Under the pieces are notes generated by a model. It was not told the DNA's origin, did not search any database, and was given only the letters and a program-made list of their open reading frames with translations. From Rhizobium mesosinicum (GTDB lineage: Bacteria; Pseudomonadota; Alphaproteobacteria; Rhizobiales; Rhizobiaceae), in contig NZ_JAEUAK010000001.1 in NCBI RefSeq assembly GCF_019511345.1, forward strand, positions 434,001 through 498,000: 64,000 nt of DNA, in the 5' to 3' direction. Positions 10,991 to 18,959 of this stretch are shown one piece after another (position 1 is the stretch's first letter; each line of letters opens with the position of its first letter). Made by a program: the position numbers and the translations under genes.

Positions 10991-11920
10991 TTACGGATGG
11001 TTGGCGATGAAGCCTGCCACGTTTTCCTTGGTCGTCAGCGTGGCGTCCATCAGTTGGACCGGCGGCACCTTTTCCTTGGCAGCCAGCTTGACCGCGTTCT
11101 CCACCGCATCGCGACCCATCTTCTGCGTCTGCTGTGTCGCGGTCACGTCGAACACACCCTTGCTGAGAGCCTCGAGTGCAGCGGTGTCGCCATCAAAACC
11201 ACCGACCACGATCTTTTGCGATGGATTGGCGACCTTGATCGCTTGGGCCGCACCGAGCGCCAGTCCATCTGCCTGGGCGAAGACGATCGAGACATCCGAG
11301 TTCGACTGGAGCATGTTCTGCATGATCTGGAAGCCCTCGTCCTGGCTCCACATGTTGGAATATTGCTCGGCGACGACGCTCACGTCCGGATAGGCCTTCA
11401 AAGATTCCAGGCACCCCTTGGTACGGTCCAGTTCAGGTGTGGTGCCCTTCTGGCCATGGATGATGACCATCTTGCCCTTGCCGCCGGCCTCCTTAAGGAT
11501 GTAGTCGCAAACCGCCTTGGCGGAGGCGACGGAATCGGTCGCCAGGAAGGTATCGCCCGGAGCGCCTTCGGCGTTGCGGTCGACGTTGACGACTGGAATG
11601 CCGGCCTGCTTTGCGAGCTTGACCGGCACACTGGCTGCAGCAGCGCCCGCTGGGATGTAGATCAGTGCGTCGATATCCTGGGTCAGCAGGTCCTGGATCT
11701 GGTTGACCTGGGTCGGGCCATCGCCCTTGGCGTCTACGGTGACGACCTCGATGCCGCGCTTCTTGGCTTCAGCTTCGACGGACTGCTTGATCTGGTTGAA
11801 GAAGTTTGCCTGCAAATTGGCGACGGCAAGGCCGAGCTTCTTGACTTCGGCCGCCTGGGCGGATCCGAGGCTGAGGCCAAGCAGGGCGGCAGACGCGAGC
11901 AGAGTGCGCGCAAATTTCAT
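10991..11920 (-). CDS. Ribose-type sugar-binding protein (periplasmic)
   Basis: Periplasmic binding protein of 309 residues, related to RbsB. The signal peptide is about MKFARTLLASAALLGLSLGS with cleavage near AQA-AE. The start is the ATG after GGAGGAACTGAC; upstream in-frame codons lack a ribosome site. Typical ligand-region stretches are DALIYIPAGAAAA, NVDRNAEG and GGFDGDTAALEAL. It lies between permease and ATPase genes. The ligand is probably a pentose, pentitol or similar small polyol. Confidence 0.9.
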   Translation of the reverse strand: MKFARTLLASAALLGLSLGSAQAAEVKKLGLAVANLQANFFNQIKQSVEAEAKKRGIEVVTVDAKGDGPTQVNQIQDLLTQDIDALIYIPAGAAAASVPVKLAKQAGIPVVNVDRNAEGAPGDTFLATDSVASAKAVCDYILKEAGGKGKMVIIHGQKGTTPELDRTKGCLESLKAYPDVSVVAEQYSNMWSQDEGFQIMQNMLQSNSDVSIVFAQADGLALGAAQAIKVANPSQKIVVGGFDGDTAALEALSKGVFDVTATQQTQKMGRDAVENAVKLAAKEKVPPVQLMDATLTTKENVAGFIANHP

Positions 11921-12037
11921 GTCAGTTCCTCCGTTGTTAGTGAACCCTCGGGTATCCTCCCCCTCAGGCAATAGCTCCGCTCCAAAACCCTTCGGAGAGG
12001 AATTTCTGGCGGCCCGCATCGTCTGCAGGCCGTATGA

Positions 12038-13021
12038 TCAGGTAGCCCGCCGCTTACGGATCGTTTCCGCACCGACAGCGAGAACGATGACGACACCGAT
12101 GATGACCTGCTGCAGGAAGGGCGAGACGTTGAGCAGATTGAGGCCGTTGCGAAGCACGCCGATGATCAGGACGCCGATCAGTGTGCCGCCAATGCCGCCC
12201 GCACCGCCCGACAGCGACGTTCCGCCGATGACGACAGCCGCGATCGTGTCCAGTTCGTAACCGAAACCGCTGGACGGCTGAACCGAGTCCAGACGGGCAG
12301 CAAGAACGATGCCGGCAAGACCTGCGAGCACGGCACTCGCCATGTAGACAAGAATAGTCACAAGCTGGACGTTGATGCCGGCAAGACGAGCAACTTCGGG
12401 ATTGCCGCCCACCGCATAGAGCATGCGGCCCTCTGCGCGGAAGTGCAGGAAAATCCAGGCAGCGGCGACGACAGTCAGCATCAGGAAGACGGTTGCGGTC
12501 AGGATGCCGAAATGGCGGTCAATGGCCAGCATCATGAACCAGTCGGGGAAGCCGACGATCTGCTGGCCATCGGTGATCATGTTCGCCACGCCGCGAGCAG
12601 CCGACATCATCGCAAGCGTCGCGATAAAGGCGGGCACCCTGAACCAGGTGACCATGATGCCGACGATCAGACCGCTGATCATCGAGGCAATGAGGGCCAC
12701 CACAATCCCGACGCCGAGCGGCAGGCCGGCGACATTAGCCGTCCAGCCCATCACCATCATCGCAAGCGCCAGAACCGAACCGACCGAAAGGTCGATGCCG
12801 CCGATCAGGATCACGAAGGTCATGCCAACAGCCATGATCCCGAGCACGGTGATCTGGTCGAGAATGTTCAGACCATTGCGGACGGAGAGAAATGCATCGG
12901 TGCTGAAGGTCAGGAACAGGCAGAGCAAAAGCAGTCCGACAAGCGGCCCGGTTGCTCCCGTGAGTTTACTGACCCACGCACCGGAGGGACGGCTATGCTC
13001 ATTCACATCGATCGCCACCAT
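12038..13021 (-). CDS. Ribose-type sugar ABC transporter permease (RbsC family)
   Basis: Inner-membrane permease of 327 residues with many hydrophobic segments and the CUT2 stretch AVGMTFVILIGGIDLSVGSV. It is the first gene of the left arm, read away from the divergent promoter region, and a GGAGG-type site lies just before its ATG. One subunit usually forms a homodimer in this family. The gene order permease, binding protein, ATPase is less common than binding protein first. Confidence 0.9.
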   Translation of the reverse strand: MVAIDVNEHSRPSGAWVSKLTGATGPLVGLLLLCLFLTFSTDAFLSVRNGLNILDQITVLGIMAVGMTFVILIGGIDLSVGSVLALAMMVMGWTANVAGLPLGVGIVVALIASMISGLIVGIMVTWFRVPAFIATLAMMSAARGVANMITDGQQIVGFPDWFMMLAIDRHFGILTATVFLMLTVVAAAWIFLHFRAEGRMLYAVGGNPEVARLAGINVQLVTILVYMASAVLAGLAGIVLAARLDSVQPSSGFGYELDTIAAVVIGGTSLSGGAGGIGGTLIGVLIIGVLRNGLNLLNVSPFLQQVIIGVVIVLAVGAETIRKRRAT

Positions 13022-13068
13022 CGATCCTCCCTAAAATTTAGGCCGGCGGCCAATATCTCTTCAAGGCA

Positions 13069-13082
13069 GAATATTTATTCAC
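13069..13082. promoter_or_regulatory. Candidate SorC-regulator operator, left arm
   Basis: GAATATTTATTCAC, a GAATA-TT-TATTC palindrome, lies about 50 bases upstream of the permease gene and just downstream of a candidate minus-strand promoter. The core is identical to the site at 13207-13220. Binding by the SorC-type regulator at the end of the right arm is inferred. Confidence 0.6.
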
Positions 13083-13096
13083 GGCTGCTGGAAAAT

Positions 13097-13125
13097 TCAT
13101 TAACGCCTTGCTAAGATGCTGTCAA
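13097..13125 (-). promoter_or_regulatory. Candidate promoter of the permease arm
   Basis: On the minus strand TTGACA (13125-13120) is followed after 17 bases by TAATGA (13102-13097). The -35 is perfect and the -10 is weak. The operator palindrome follows about 14 bases downstream, which suits repression of initiation. Confidence 0.4.
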
Positions 13126-13169
13126 CCAGCTTTTCGCTTGATACAGGAACTTAGTGATCAACTAGGGAC

Positions 13170-13199
13170 TTGACTAAGCTCGCTCTTGTGCAAAAATAT
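13170..13199 (+). promoter_or_regulatory. Candidate promoter of the transketolase arm
   Basis: TTGACT at 13170 is followed after 18 bases by AAATAT (13194-13199). The match at -10 is modest. The palindromic operator starts 8 bases later, so the two arms have mirror-image layouts. Confidence 0.35.
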
Positions 13200-13206
13200 A
13201 ACTAGA

Positions 13207-13220
13207 TGAATATTTATTCA
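13207..13220. promoter_or_regulatory. Candidate SorC-regulator operator, right arm
   Basis: TGAATATTTATTCA is a perfect 6+6 palindrome with a TT centre. It lies between the candidate promoter and the ribosome-binding site of the transketolase gene. It shares its core with the sites at 13069 and, with changes in the centre, 16523. Confidence 0.62.
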
Positions 13221-13232
13221 CAAGAGGAAACG

Positions 13233-14042
13233 ATGGAGCCTTCCGAACTTGAACGTGTTGCTCGCCAGATACGTCTGCGCGATCTTCAAGCTGTATACGA
13301 GGCAGGTGCTGGCCACATCGGTGGCGAGATGTCGGTGATCGATCTCCTCACCGCGCTGTACTTCCGCGTGCTGCGTGTCTGGCCAGATCAGCCCAAGCAC
13401 CCCGATCGCGACAGGTTCGTGCTTTCGAAGGGCCATACGGCCTGCGCGCTCTATGTCGCGCTCGCCAAGCGCGGCTTCATTCCGGAAGAGGAAATCTCGA
13501 CCTTCCTGAAGCCGCATTCCCGGCTGAACGGCCACCCGAACTGTAACAAGGTCCCGGGTGTCGAAACAAATACCGGGCCTCTGGGACACGGGCTGCCGGT
13601 CGCCGTCGGCATGGCCAAGGCAGCGAAACTCTCGGGCGCGAAGTACCACACCTATGTCATCACCGGCGACGGCGAGATGCAGGAAGGCTCCAACTGGGAG
13701 GCCATTATGGCGGCATACCAGTTCCGCCTGGACAACTTGACGCTGATCGTCGACCACAACAGGTTCCAGCAGGGCGCTTCGCTCTCGGATACCAACGATC
13801 TCGCACCGCTTCGACCCAAGCTCGAGGCCTTCGGCTGGGAGGTCAGCGAAATCAACGGCAACGACATGCACGCGATCGTGCCAGCTCTCGAGCATCGCTC
13901 CGACCGACCCCATTGCATCGTTGCGCATACCAACAAGGGCCATGGCATCTCGTTCATGCAGGATCGAGTCGACTGGCACCACAAGGTTCCGAACAAGGAA
14001 CAATATGAAACCGCATTGGCAGAACTGTCGGAGGCACTCTGA
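13233..14042 (+). CDS. Transketolase N-terminal (thiamine diphosphate-binding) subunit
   Basis: Separate N-terminal half of a transketolase, 269 residues. It holds the His-rich LSKGHTACALY region, GPLGHGLPVAVG and the thiamine diphosphate/metal motif GDGEMQEGSNWEA. An in-frame ATG at 13206 is possible, but the start at 13233 follows AGAGGAAA and leaves the palindromic operator in the leader. Its stop overlaps the start of the C-terminal subunit gene (TGATG), as expected for two halves made in equal amounts. Split transketolases of this size include AptA of the apiose pathway. The ketose phosphate used here is not proven. Confidence 0.9.
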   Translation: MEPSELERVARQIRLRDLQAVYEAGAGHIGGEMSVIDLLTALYFRVLRVWPDQPKHPDRDRFVLSKGHTACALYVALAKRGFIPEEEISTFLKPHSRLNGHPNCNKVPGVETNTGPLGHGLPVAVGMAKAAKLSGAKYHTYVITGDGEMQEGSNWEAIMAAYQFRLDNLTLIVDHNRFQQGASLSDTNDLAPLRPKLEAFGWEVSEINGNDMHAIVPALEHRSDRPHCIVAHTNKGHGISFMQDRVDWHHKVPNKEQYETALAELSEAL

Positions 14043-14998
14043 TGAACGCGCCCGTAACCCCACCGAAGCTCTATGACTGCCGCGATGCTTTTGCCGCGAC
14101 GCTCGAGCGCCTGGCAGCAGAGAATGAAACCATCGTCGCCGTCTGCAACGACTCGGTCGGCTCCTCCAAGCTCGGCGGCTTCAAGTCAAAATTCCCTAAT
14201 CGCCTCGTCAACGTCGGCATTGCCGAACAGAACATGGTCGGCGTCGGCGCCGGTCTCGCCAATGGTGGGCGCCTGCCCTATGTCTGCGGCGCCTCGCCGT
14301 TTCTGACCGGCCGTTCGCTTGAGCAGATCAAGGCCGACATTTCCTACTCAAACGCTAACGTCAAACTCGTCGGTATTTCCTCGGGGATGGCTTACGGCGA
14401 ACTCGGCCCGACCCACCATTCGATCGAGGACTTCGCGTGGACGCGCGTGCTGCCAAACCTGCCCGTCATCGCCCCCTGTGACCGGATCGAGACCGCCGCC
14501 GCTGTCGAATGGGCCGCAAGCTACAATGGTCCCTGCTTCCTGCGCCTGTCGCGCGTCGGCGTTCCGGATCTGCTGCCCGAAGGCCACAAGTTCGAAGTCG
14601 GCAAGGCGAACCTGCTGCGTGAAGGCTCAGATGTCACCCTGATTGCCAACGGCACGCTGACCCACCGCATGATAAAGACCGCCGAAATCCTGGCCGGGCG
14701 CGGCATCAAAGCGCGCGTGCTCAACATGGCGACTGTTCGTCCGATCGACGAGGCCGCTATCATTGCGGCGGCCAACGAGACCGGTGCGATCGTGACGGCG
14801 GAGGAGCATTCGATCTTCGGCGGCCTCGGTTCCGCCGTCGCCGAAGTAGTCGTCGACAACGCGCCCGTGCCGATGAAGCGCCTTGGCGTTCCCGGTATCT
14901 ATGCGCCGACGGGTTCGGCCGAATTCCTCCTCGACGAATTCGGCATGGCACCGGCGGCGATCGCCGATGCGGCACAGGCGCTGATCAAGCGCAAATAA
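14042..14998 (+). CDS. Transketolase C-terminal (pyrimidine-binding) subunit
   Basis: Second half of the split transketolase, 318 residues: pyrimidine-binding domain then C-terminal domain. The Glu that activates thiamine diphosphate is in VGIAEQNMVG near residue 63. Other family stretches are ISSGMAYGELGPTHHSIED and a C-terminal TAEEHSIFGGLGSAV. It is translationally coupled to the N-terminal subunit. It corresponds in size and arrangement to AptB of D-apiose catabolism; assignment of the substrate is inference. Confidence 0.9.
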   Translation: MNAPVTPPKLYDCRDAFAATLERLAAENETIVAVCNDSVGSSKLGGFKSKFPNRLVNVGIAEQNMVGVGAGLANGGRLPYVCGASPFLTGRSLEQIKADISYSNANVKLVGISSGMAYGELGPTHHSIEDFAWTRVLPNLPVIAPCDRIETAAAVEWAASYNGPCFLRLSRVGVPDLLPEGHKFEVGKANLLREGSDVTLIANGTLTHRMIKTAEILAGRGIKARVLNMATVRPIDEAAIIAAANETGAIVTAEEHSIFGGLGSAVAEVVVDNAPVPMKRLGVPGIYAPTGSAEFLLDEFGMAPAAIADAAQALIKRK

Positions 14999-15017
14999 TC
15001 TGATAGCGGTCTATTGA

Positions 15018-15041
15018 GCCGGGGCGCGCATCCGCCCCGGC
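15018..15041 (+). other. Strong hairpin between transketolase and kinase genes
   Basis: A perfect 9-base stem GCCGGGGCG / CGCCCCGGC with a 6-base loop fills the gap before the kinase gene. No T-run follows. It may slow transcription or set an mRNA end inside the operon. Confidence 0.5.
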
Positions 15042-15059
15042 CATTCGTTTGAGGAGAAG

Positions 15060-16529
15060 ATGATGCGGGCTATTCTGGCGATCGACCAGGGCACTACCAA
15101 TTCCAAGGCAGTTCTGGTTTCCGAAACCGGAGAGGTGCTTGCCAGAGGCTCGGCAGCCGTCGGCATCTCCTATCCGCAACCGGGCTGGGTCGAGCAGGAT
15201 CCGCGCCGCATATTTGCCTCGGTCTGCGAAGCGATCGAGGCCTGTCTGAAGAAAATTTCCGACGTCACTGTTGAGGCGGTGGCGGTATCCAACCAACGTG
15301 AATCCGTCGCGGTCTGGGATGCCGAGACAGGCGAAGCGCTGGGTCCGGTACTGAGCTGGCAGTGCCGCCGCACTGCGCCGGATTGCGAGCGCCTGATCGC
15401 CGAAGGTCATCTCTACCGCGTGGAAGCGCTGACTGGTCTTCCCCTCGACCCGATGTTTCCCGGATCGAAATTCCGCTGGCTGCTCGATCGCGTCCCAGCC
15501 GGACGCCGCGTGCGTCTCGGCACGATCGACAGTTGGCTGATCCATTGCCTGACAGGTGGCAGCCGCCACGTCTGCGATGCCTCCAATGCCGCCCGCAGCC
15601 AGTTGTTCGACCTCAATAGGCAGGCCTGGAGCGAGGAACTCGGCCAGATTTTCGGCGTCGATATCGCCTTGTTGCCCGAGGTACTCGACAGTTCTGCCGA
15701 TTTCGGCACGACGCGCAGCCTTCCCGGCATCCCCGACGGCACGCCGGTCCGCTCCGCCATAGGCGACAGCCATGCGGCGCTTTTCGGTCATGGTGCCTTC
15801 AAGCCCGGCGATGGCAAGGTGACGTTCGGAACCGGCTCCTCCGTCATGACGACATTGCCGCGCTTCATCGCGCCGCAAAACGGAATCACCACAACGGTTG
15901 CCTGGCGGATCGCCGGCGTGCCGACCTTCGCCTTCGAAGGCAACATCCTCGTTTCGGCCGCAAGTCTTCCGTGGATGGCCGGCATTCTGGGCCTTCCCGA
16001 TGTGGCCGCCCTCGTCGACCTTGCGGCGACAGCCGAGCCGGGCGGACCGGGATTTGTACCGGCCTTCGTCGGCCTCGGCGCCCCCTACTGGAACTCCGAC
16101 GCCCGTGCGCTCTTTGCTCAGATCAACTTTTCTACGACCCGCGCCCAAATGGCCCGCTCAGTGACGGATTCGATCGCCTGCCAAGTACACGACGTGATCG
16201 CCGCAATGCGCGCCCAGAGCGGCGGCAAACTCGGCGCTCTCTATGTCGACGGCGGCCCGAGCCAGAACCGCTTCCTGATGCAATGCGTGTCGAACCTGAT
16301 CGAGCATGCGGTCATCCAGTGCGAGGCGCCGGAGGCGTCCGCTCTGGGCGCCGCCTATCTCGCCGGGCTTTCGCTCGGCCTGTGGAAGGATCTCGACGCG
16401 ATCGAGGCGCTGCCGAGAAGCACCACAGTGATCCGCCCTGAAAAGATCGATCGCGCTGGCCTTCTCAATACATGGAATGATGCGCTGGCCCGCTCGACGT
16501 CGCGACCGACACCGGTTAAATGTGAATAA
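15060..16529 (+). CDS. FGGY-family carbohydrate kinase
   Basis: ATP-dependent sugar or polyol kinase, 489 residues. It has the N-terminal phosphate loop IDQGTTNSKAV, a glycerol-kinase-like WLIHCLTGG segment, the ATP-site GTGSSVMT loop and a C-terminal VDGGPSQN. The catalytic Asp is probably in GDSHAALFGHG near residue 236. It follows GAGGAGAAG and could start at either of two adjacent ATGs. In the predicted pathway it phosphorylates the ketose made by a dehydrogenase before transketolase cleavage. Glycerol kinase-like homology alone does not fix the substrate. The stop codon lies inside a candidate operator. Confidence 0.9.
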   Translation: MMRAILAIDQGTTNSKAVLVSETGEVLARGSAAVGISYPQPGWVEQDPRRIFASVCEAIEACLKKISDVTVEAVAVSNQRESVAVWDAETGEALGPVLSWQCRRTAPDCERLIAEGHLYRVEALTGLPLDPMFPGSKFRWLLDRVPAGRRVRLGTIDSWLIHCLTGGSRHVCDASNAARSQLFDLNRQAWSEELGQIFGVDIALLPEVLDSSADFGTTRSLPGIPDGTPVRSAIGDSHAALFGHGAFKPGDGKVTFGTGSSVMTTLPRFIAPQNGITTTVAWRIAGVPTFAFEGNILVSAASLPWMAGILGLPDVAALVDLAATAEPGGPGFVPAFVGLGAPYWNSDARALFAQINFSTTRAQMARSVTDSIACQVHDVIAAMRAQSGGKLGALYVDGGPSQNRFLMQCVSNLIEHAVIQCEAPEASALGAAYLAGLSLGLWKDLDAIEALPRSTTVIRPEKIDRAGLLNTWNDALARSTSRPTPVKCE

Positions 16530-16536
16530 AAATTCA
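16523..16536. promoter_or_regulatory. Candidate operator before the SorC regulator gene
   Basis: TGAATAAAAATTCA matches the outer bases of the two divergent-promoter palindromes (TGAAT / ATTCA) with a different centre. It overlaps the kinase stop codon and lies 15 bases before the regulator ATG. It would allow autoregulation; this is inferred. Confidence 0.5.
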
Positions 16537-16550
16537 AGCCGGTATCGCCC

Positions 16551-17504
16551 ATGTCCCGCCTCAACGAACTCCGCCTGATCTCCAGGGTTGCCCAGATGTA
16601 CCACATCGAAGGGCGGCGGCAGGCGGAGATCGCAGAGCACCTGCGTCTTTCCCAGGCGACGGTCTCGCGAATGCTGAAGAGGGCCGAGGCCGAGGACATC
16701 GTTCGCACCAGCGTCATCCCGCCGGCCGGCACCTACAGTGAACTCGAAGGAGCGCTGCGACAGAAGTTTCAACTTCCGGAAGCGATCGTCGTCGAGTGCA
16801 GCGAGGATCGGGACGGCGCCATCATGGCCCGCATCGGTGAAGCGGCGGCTCATCTTCTGGAGATAACACTCGCGCCTGGTGAGATCATCGGGGTGTCCAG
16901 CTGGAGCCAGACCATCTTCAAGATGGTCGAAAACATCCATCCGCAGAAAAGCGCTCAGGTTAAATACGTCGTCCAGACTCTCGGCGGCATGGGCGACCCC
17001 TCCGTGCAGACACATGCCACTCAGCTCACCACACGTCTTGCTCGCCTCACCGGAGCCGAACCCAAATTGCTTCCCGTACAGGGCGTGACGACATCGAGGG
17101 AAGCCAAGCTCCTGATGCAGTCAGATCCCTTCGTTCGCGAAACCATGGATCTCTTCGGCAGTATCACGCTCGCCATCGTTGGCATCGGCGCGGTGGAGCC
17201 GTCCGAATTGCTTGCCCGCTCGGGCAACATCTTTTCGTCGCGGGAACTCGCCGATCTCGCCGAGGCCGGTGCCGTCGGTGACATATCTCTGCGTTTCTTC
17301 GACAAGGACGGCAAACCGGTGAAGACGCCGCTGGATGACCGTGTCATTGGCCTTCCGCTCGAGGACCTTGCGCGCGTGGATCGGGTCATCGCTCTGGCTG
17401 GCGGCGCGAAGAAGACGGCGGCGATCTCGGGCGCCCTTCGCGTTGGCGTCATCGATATGCTGGTAACCGACAAGTTTACCGCTCAACGATTGATCGACGC
17501 TTAG
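16551..17504 (+). CDS. SorC/DeoR-family sugar-responsive transcription regulator
   Basis: DNA-binding regulator of 317 residues. The N-terminal helix-turn-helix is QAEIAEHLRLSQATVSRMLKRAE (residues about 24-46), followed by a sugar-phosphate-binding domain of the SorC type with GVSSWSQTI, IVGIGAVEP and VIALAGGAKK. Family members respond to a phosphorylated sugar intermediate; here the kinase product is the natural candidate. It ends the right arm, and TGAATA palindromes occur at both arms and before itself. EryD of erythritol loci belongs to the same family. Confidence 0.88.
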   Translation: MSRLNELRLISRVAQMYHIEGRRQAEIAEHLRLSQATVSRMLKRAEAEDIVRTSVIPPAGTYSELEGALRQKFQLPEAIVVECSEDRDGAIMARIGEAAAHLLEITLAPGEIIGVSSWSQTIFKMVENIHPQKSAQVKYVVQTLGGMGDPSVQTHATQLTTRLARLTGAEPKLLPVQGVTTSREAKLLMQSDPFVRETMDLFGSITLAIVGIGAVEPSELLARSGNIFSSRELADLAEAGAVGDISLRFFDKDGKPVKTPLDDRVIGLPLEDLARVDRVIALAGGAKKTAAISGALRVGVIDMLVTDKFTAQRLIDA

Positions 17505-17753
17505 ACTCCAGGTCAGGCTGCAGCGCGACCAATTCGCATCCCTGTCGCTCATTTTAGGCGCTGTGTAGTTATAGCATGCCGCGGGTCGACCAATTCGGCG
17601 GGTCGCGAAGTTGCGTTGCCAGACTGGCGAGGTTGTCCGGAGCGACGGTCTGAACAGCCTTTGCCGCGCGGCCTTTCGCCGACTTAATCTATCTTAATCG
17701 ATCTTTGCCCATCTTTGACCGCACAGCATATTCAATCCGATAGACCCCCGTGC

Positions 17754-18959
17754 ATGAAGAACGGGATTGTGAACATAGCGGTGAAACTGGCCTATCCGGA
17801 AATCGAGCACCTCCTCGGAGCCGGTCCAAAAGTCGATCCGAACGGAAAGACATGCACGGAAGGTGATGCAGCCGTAGGCCCGGTTAATCACCCTTCTTTC
17901 CTATTGCTTGTCCTTGTCCTCGGGGTGGCGATTGCTTGGCCGGAAAGGCCGGCGTTTTCGCAACAGGCCGATGGCGCAGCGCTCACCGTTACGACGGCAA
18001 AGCCTATAGAACGACAATGGTCGGAAACAGTGCCGGCCAGCGGCTGGCTCAAGCCTTGGCATGAGGCTATCAGTGCTGCGGAAGTCAGCGGCCTGCGCAT
18101 AACGGATGTGCTTGTCGATGTGGGATCGGTCGTCGAGAAGGGCCAGCCCCTCGTGCGGTTTTCTGACGAAACCGTGCGCGCTGAGATGCGCAAGGAGGAA
18201 GCGGCTGTGGCGACTGCAAAGGCCGACCTGGCCAAAGCGGAAACCAATGCCGAGCGCGCGCGCTGGATGCAGGGAAGCGGTGTCCTTTCGGACGAAAAGA
18301 TCAACGAATACCTGATCGCCGAACAGACGGCGGCGGCTGGCGCCAATTCGGCCGAGGCTTCGCTGGAAAGTCAGAGAATTAAGCTTTCCCAAACGACCAT
18401 CGTCGCCGTCGACGACGGATTGATCACCTCGCGCTCCGCCCAACTCGGAGCCGTTGTCGCATCCGGCACCGAGCTGTTTCGCCTTGTGCGCCAACAGCGC
18501 GTCGAGTGGCAGGCCGAGGTTTCGGCGCGTTACCGCTCCTTCATGAAGGAAGGGCTGGCAGCGACAATTTCTAATCCAGGCAGCCAGCAAATCAAAGGAA
18601 CGGTTCGGCTTGTCGCGCCAACGGTCAGCACCGATACAGGTCGGGCGCTCGTCTACGTTTCGCTGCCGCCCGAGGCGCATGCGCCCATCGGCCTTTACGC
18701 AACGGGGCAAATCGAACTCGGAAGCAAACCTGCTTTGACCGTGCCGGACACTGCGCTGGTTGCGCGCGATGGCATCAACTACGTCTTCACATTGGATGGA
18801 GAAGCGCGCGCGAGGCGCATCCGCGTCGAAACCGGTCGCCGCAATGTCGGCGAAGTGGAGATCCTTTCCGGGCTCGATCGCTCAGCCCAGGTCGTGACGA
18901 CGGGTGGCGCCTTCCTGTCGGATGGAGCGCTCGTACGCGTGGAAGGAGCCGCACGATGA
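17754..18959 (+). CDS. RND efflux membrane-fusion protein
   Basis: Periplasmic adaptor of a resistance-nodulation-division pump, about 401 residues. A hydrophobic anchor (FLLLVLVLGVAIAW) is followed by the barrel-sandwich lipoyl-like part (VLVDVGSVVEKGQPLVRF), an Ala/Glu-rich coiled coil and a second lipoyl half with LGAVVASGTELFRLV. The start is uncertain: the frame is open to a TTG at 17715, and the ATG used here has no clear ribosome site and leaves about 45 residues before the anchor. It overlaps the pump gene by ATGA, so both are one unit. No outer-membrane channel gene is adjacent. Confidence 0.85.
   Translation: MKNGIVNIAVKLAYPEIEHLLGAGPKVDPNGKTCTEGDAAVGPVNHPSFLLLVLVLGVAIAWPERPAFSQQADGAALTVTTAKPIERQWSETVPASGWLKPWHEAISAAEVSGLRITDVLVDVGSVVEKGQPLVRFSDETVRAEMRKEEAAVATAKADLAKAETNAERARWMQGSGVLSDEKINEYLIAEQTAAAGANSAEASLESQRIKLSQTTIVAVDDGLITSRSAQLGAVVASGTELFRLVRQQRVEWQAEVSARYRSFMKEGLAATISNPGSQQIKGTVRLVAPTVSTDTGRALVYVSLPPEAHAPIGLYATGQIELGSKPALTVPDTALVARDGINYVFTLDGEARARRIRVETGRRNVGEVEILSGLDRSAQVVTTGGAFLSDGALVRVEGAAR

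Noticed and set aside
13233..14998. Split transketolase as SqwGH of sulfoquinovose breakdown
   Set aside because: That pathway needs a sulfoquinovose isomerase and other Sqw genes; none is present.
7074..17504. Erythritol (ery) locus
   Set aside because: FGGY kinase, TIM and SorC regulator are shared, but EryB- and EryI-type genes are missing and a split transketolase is present.
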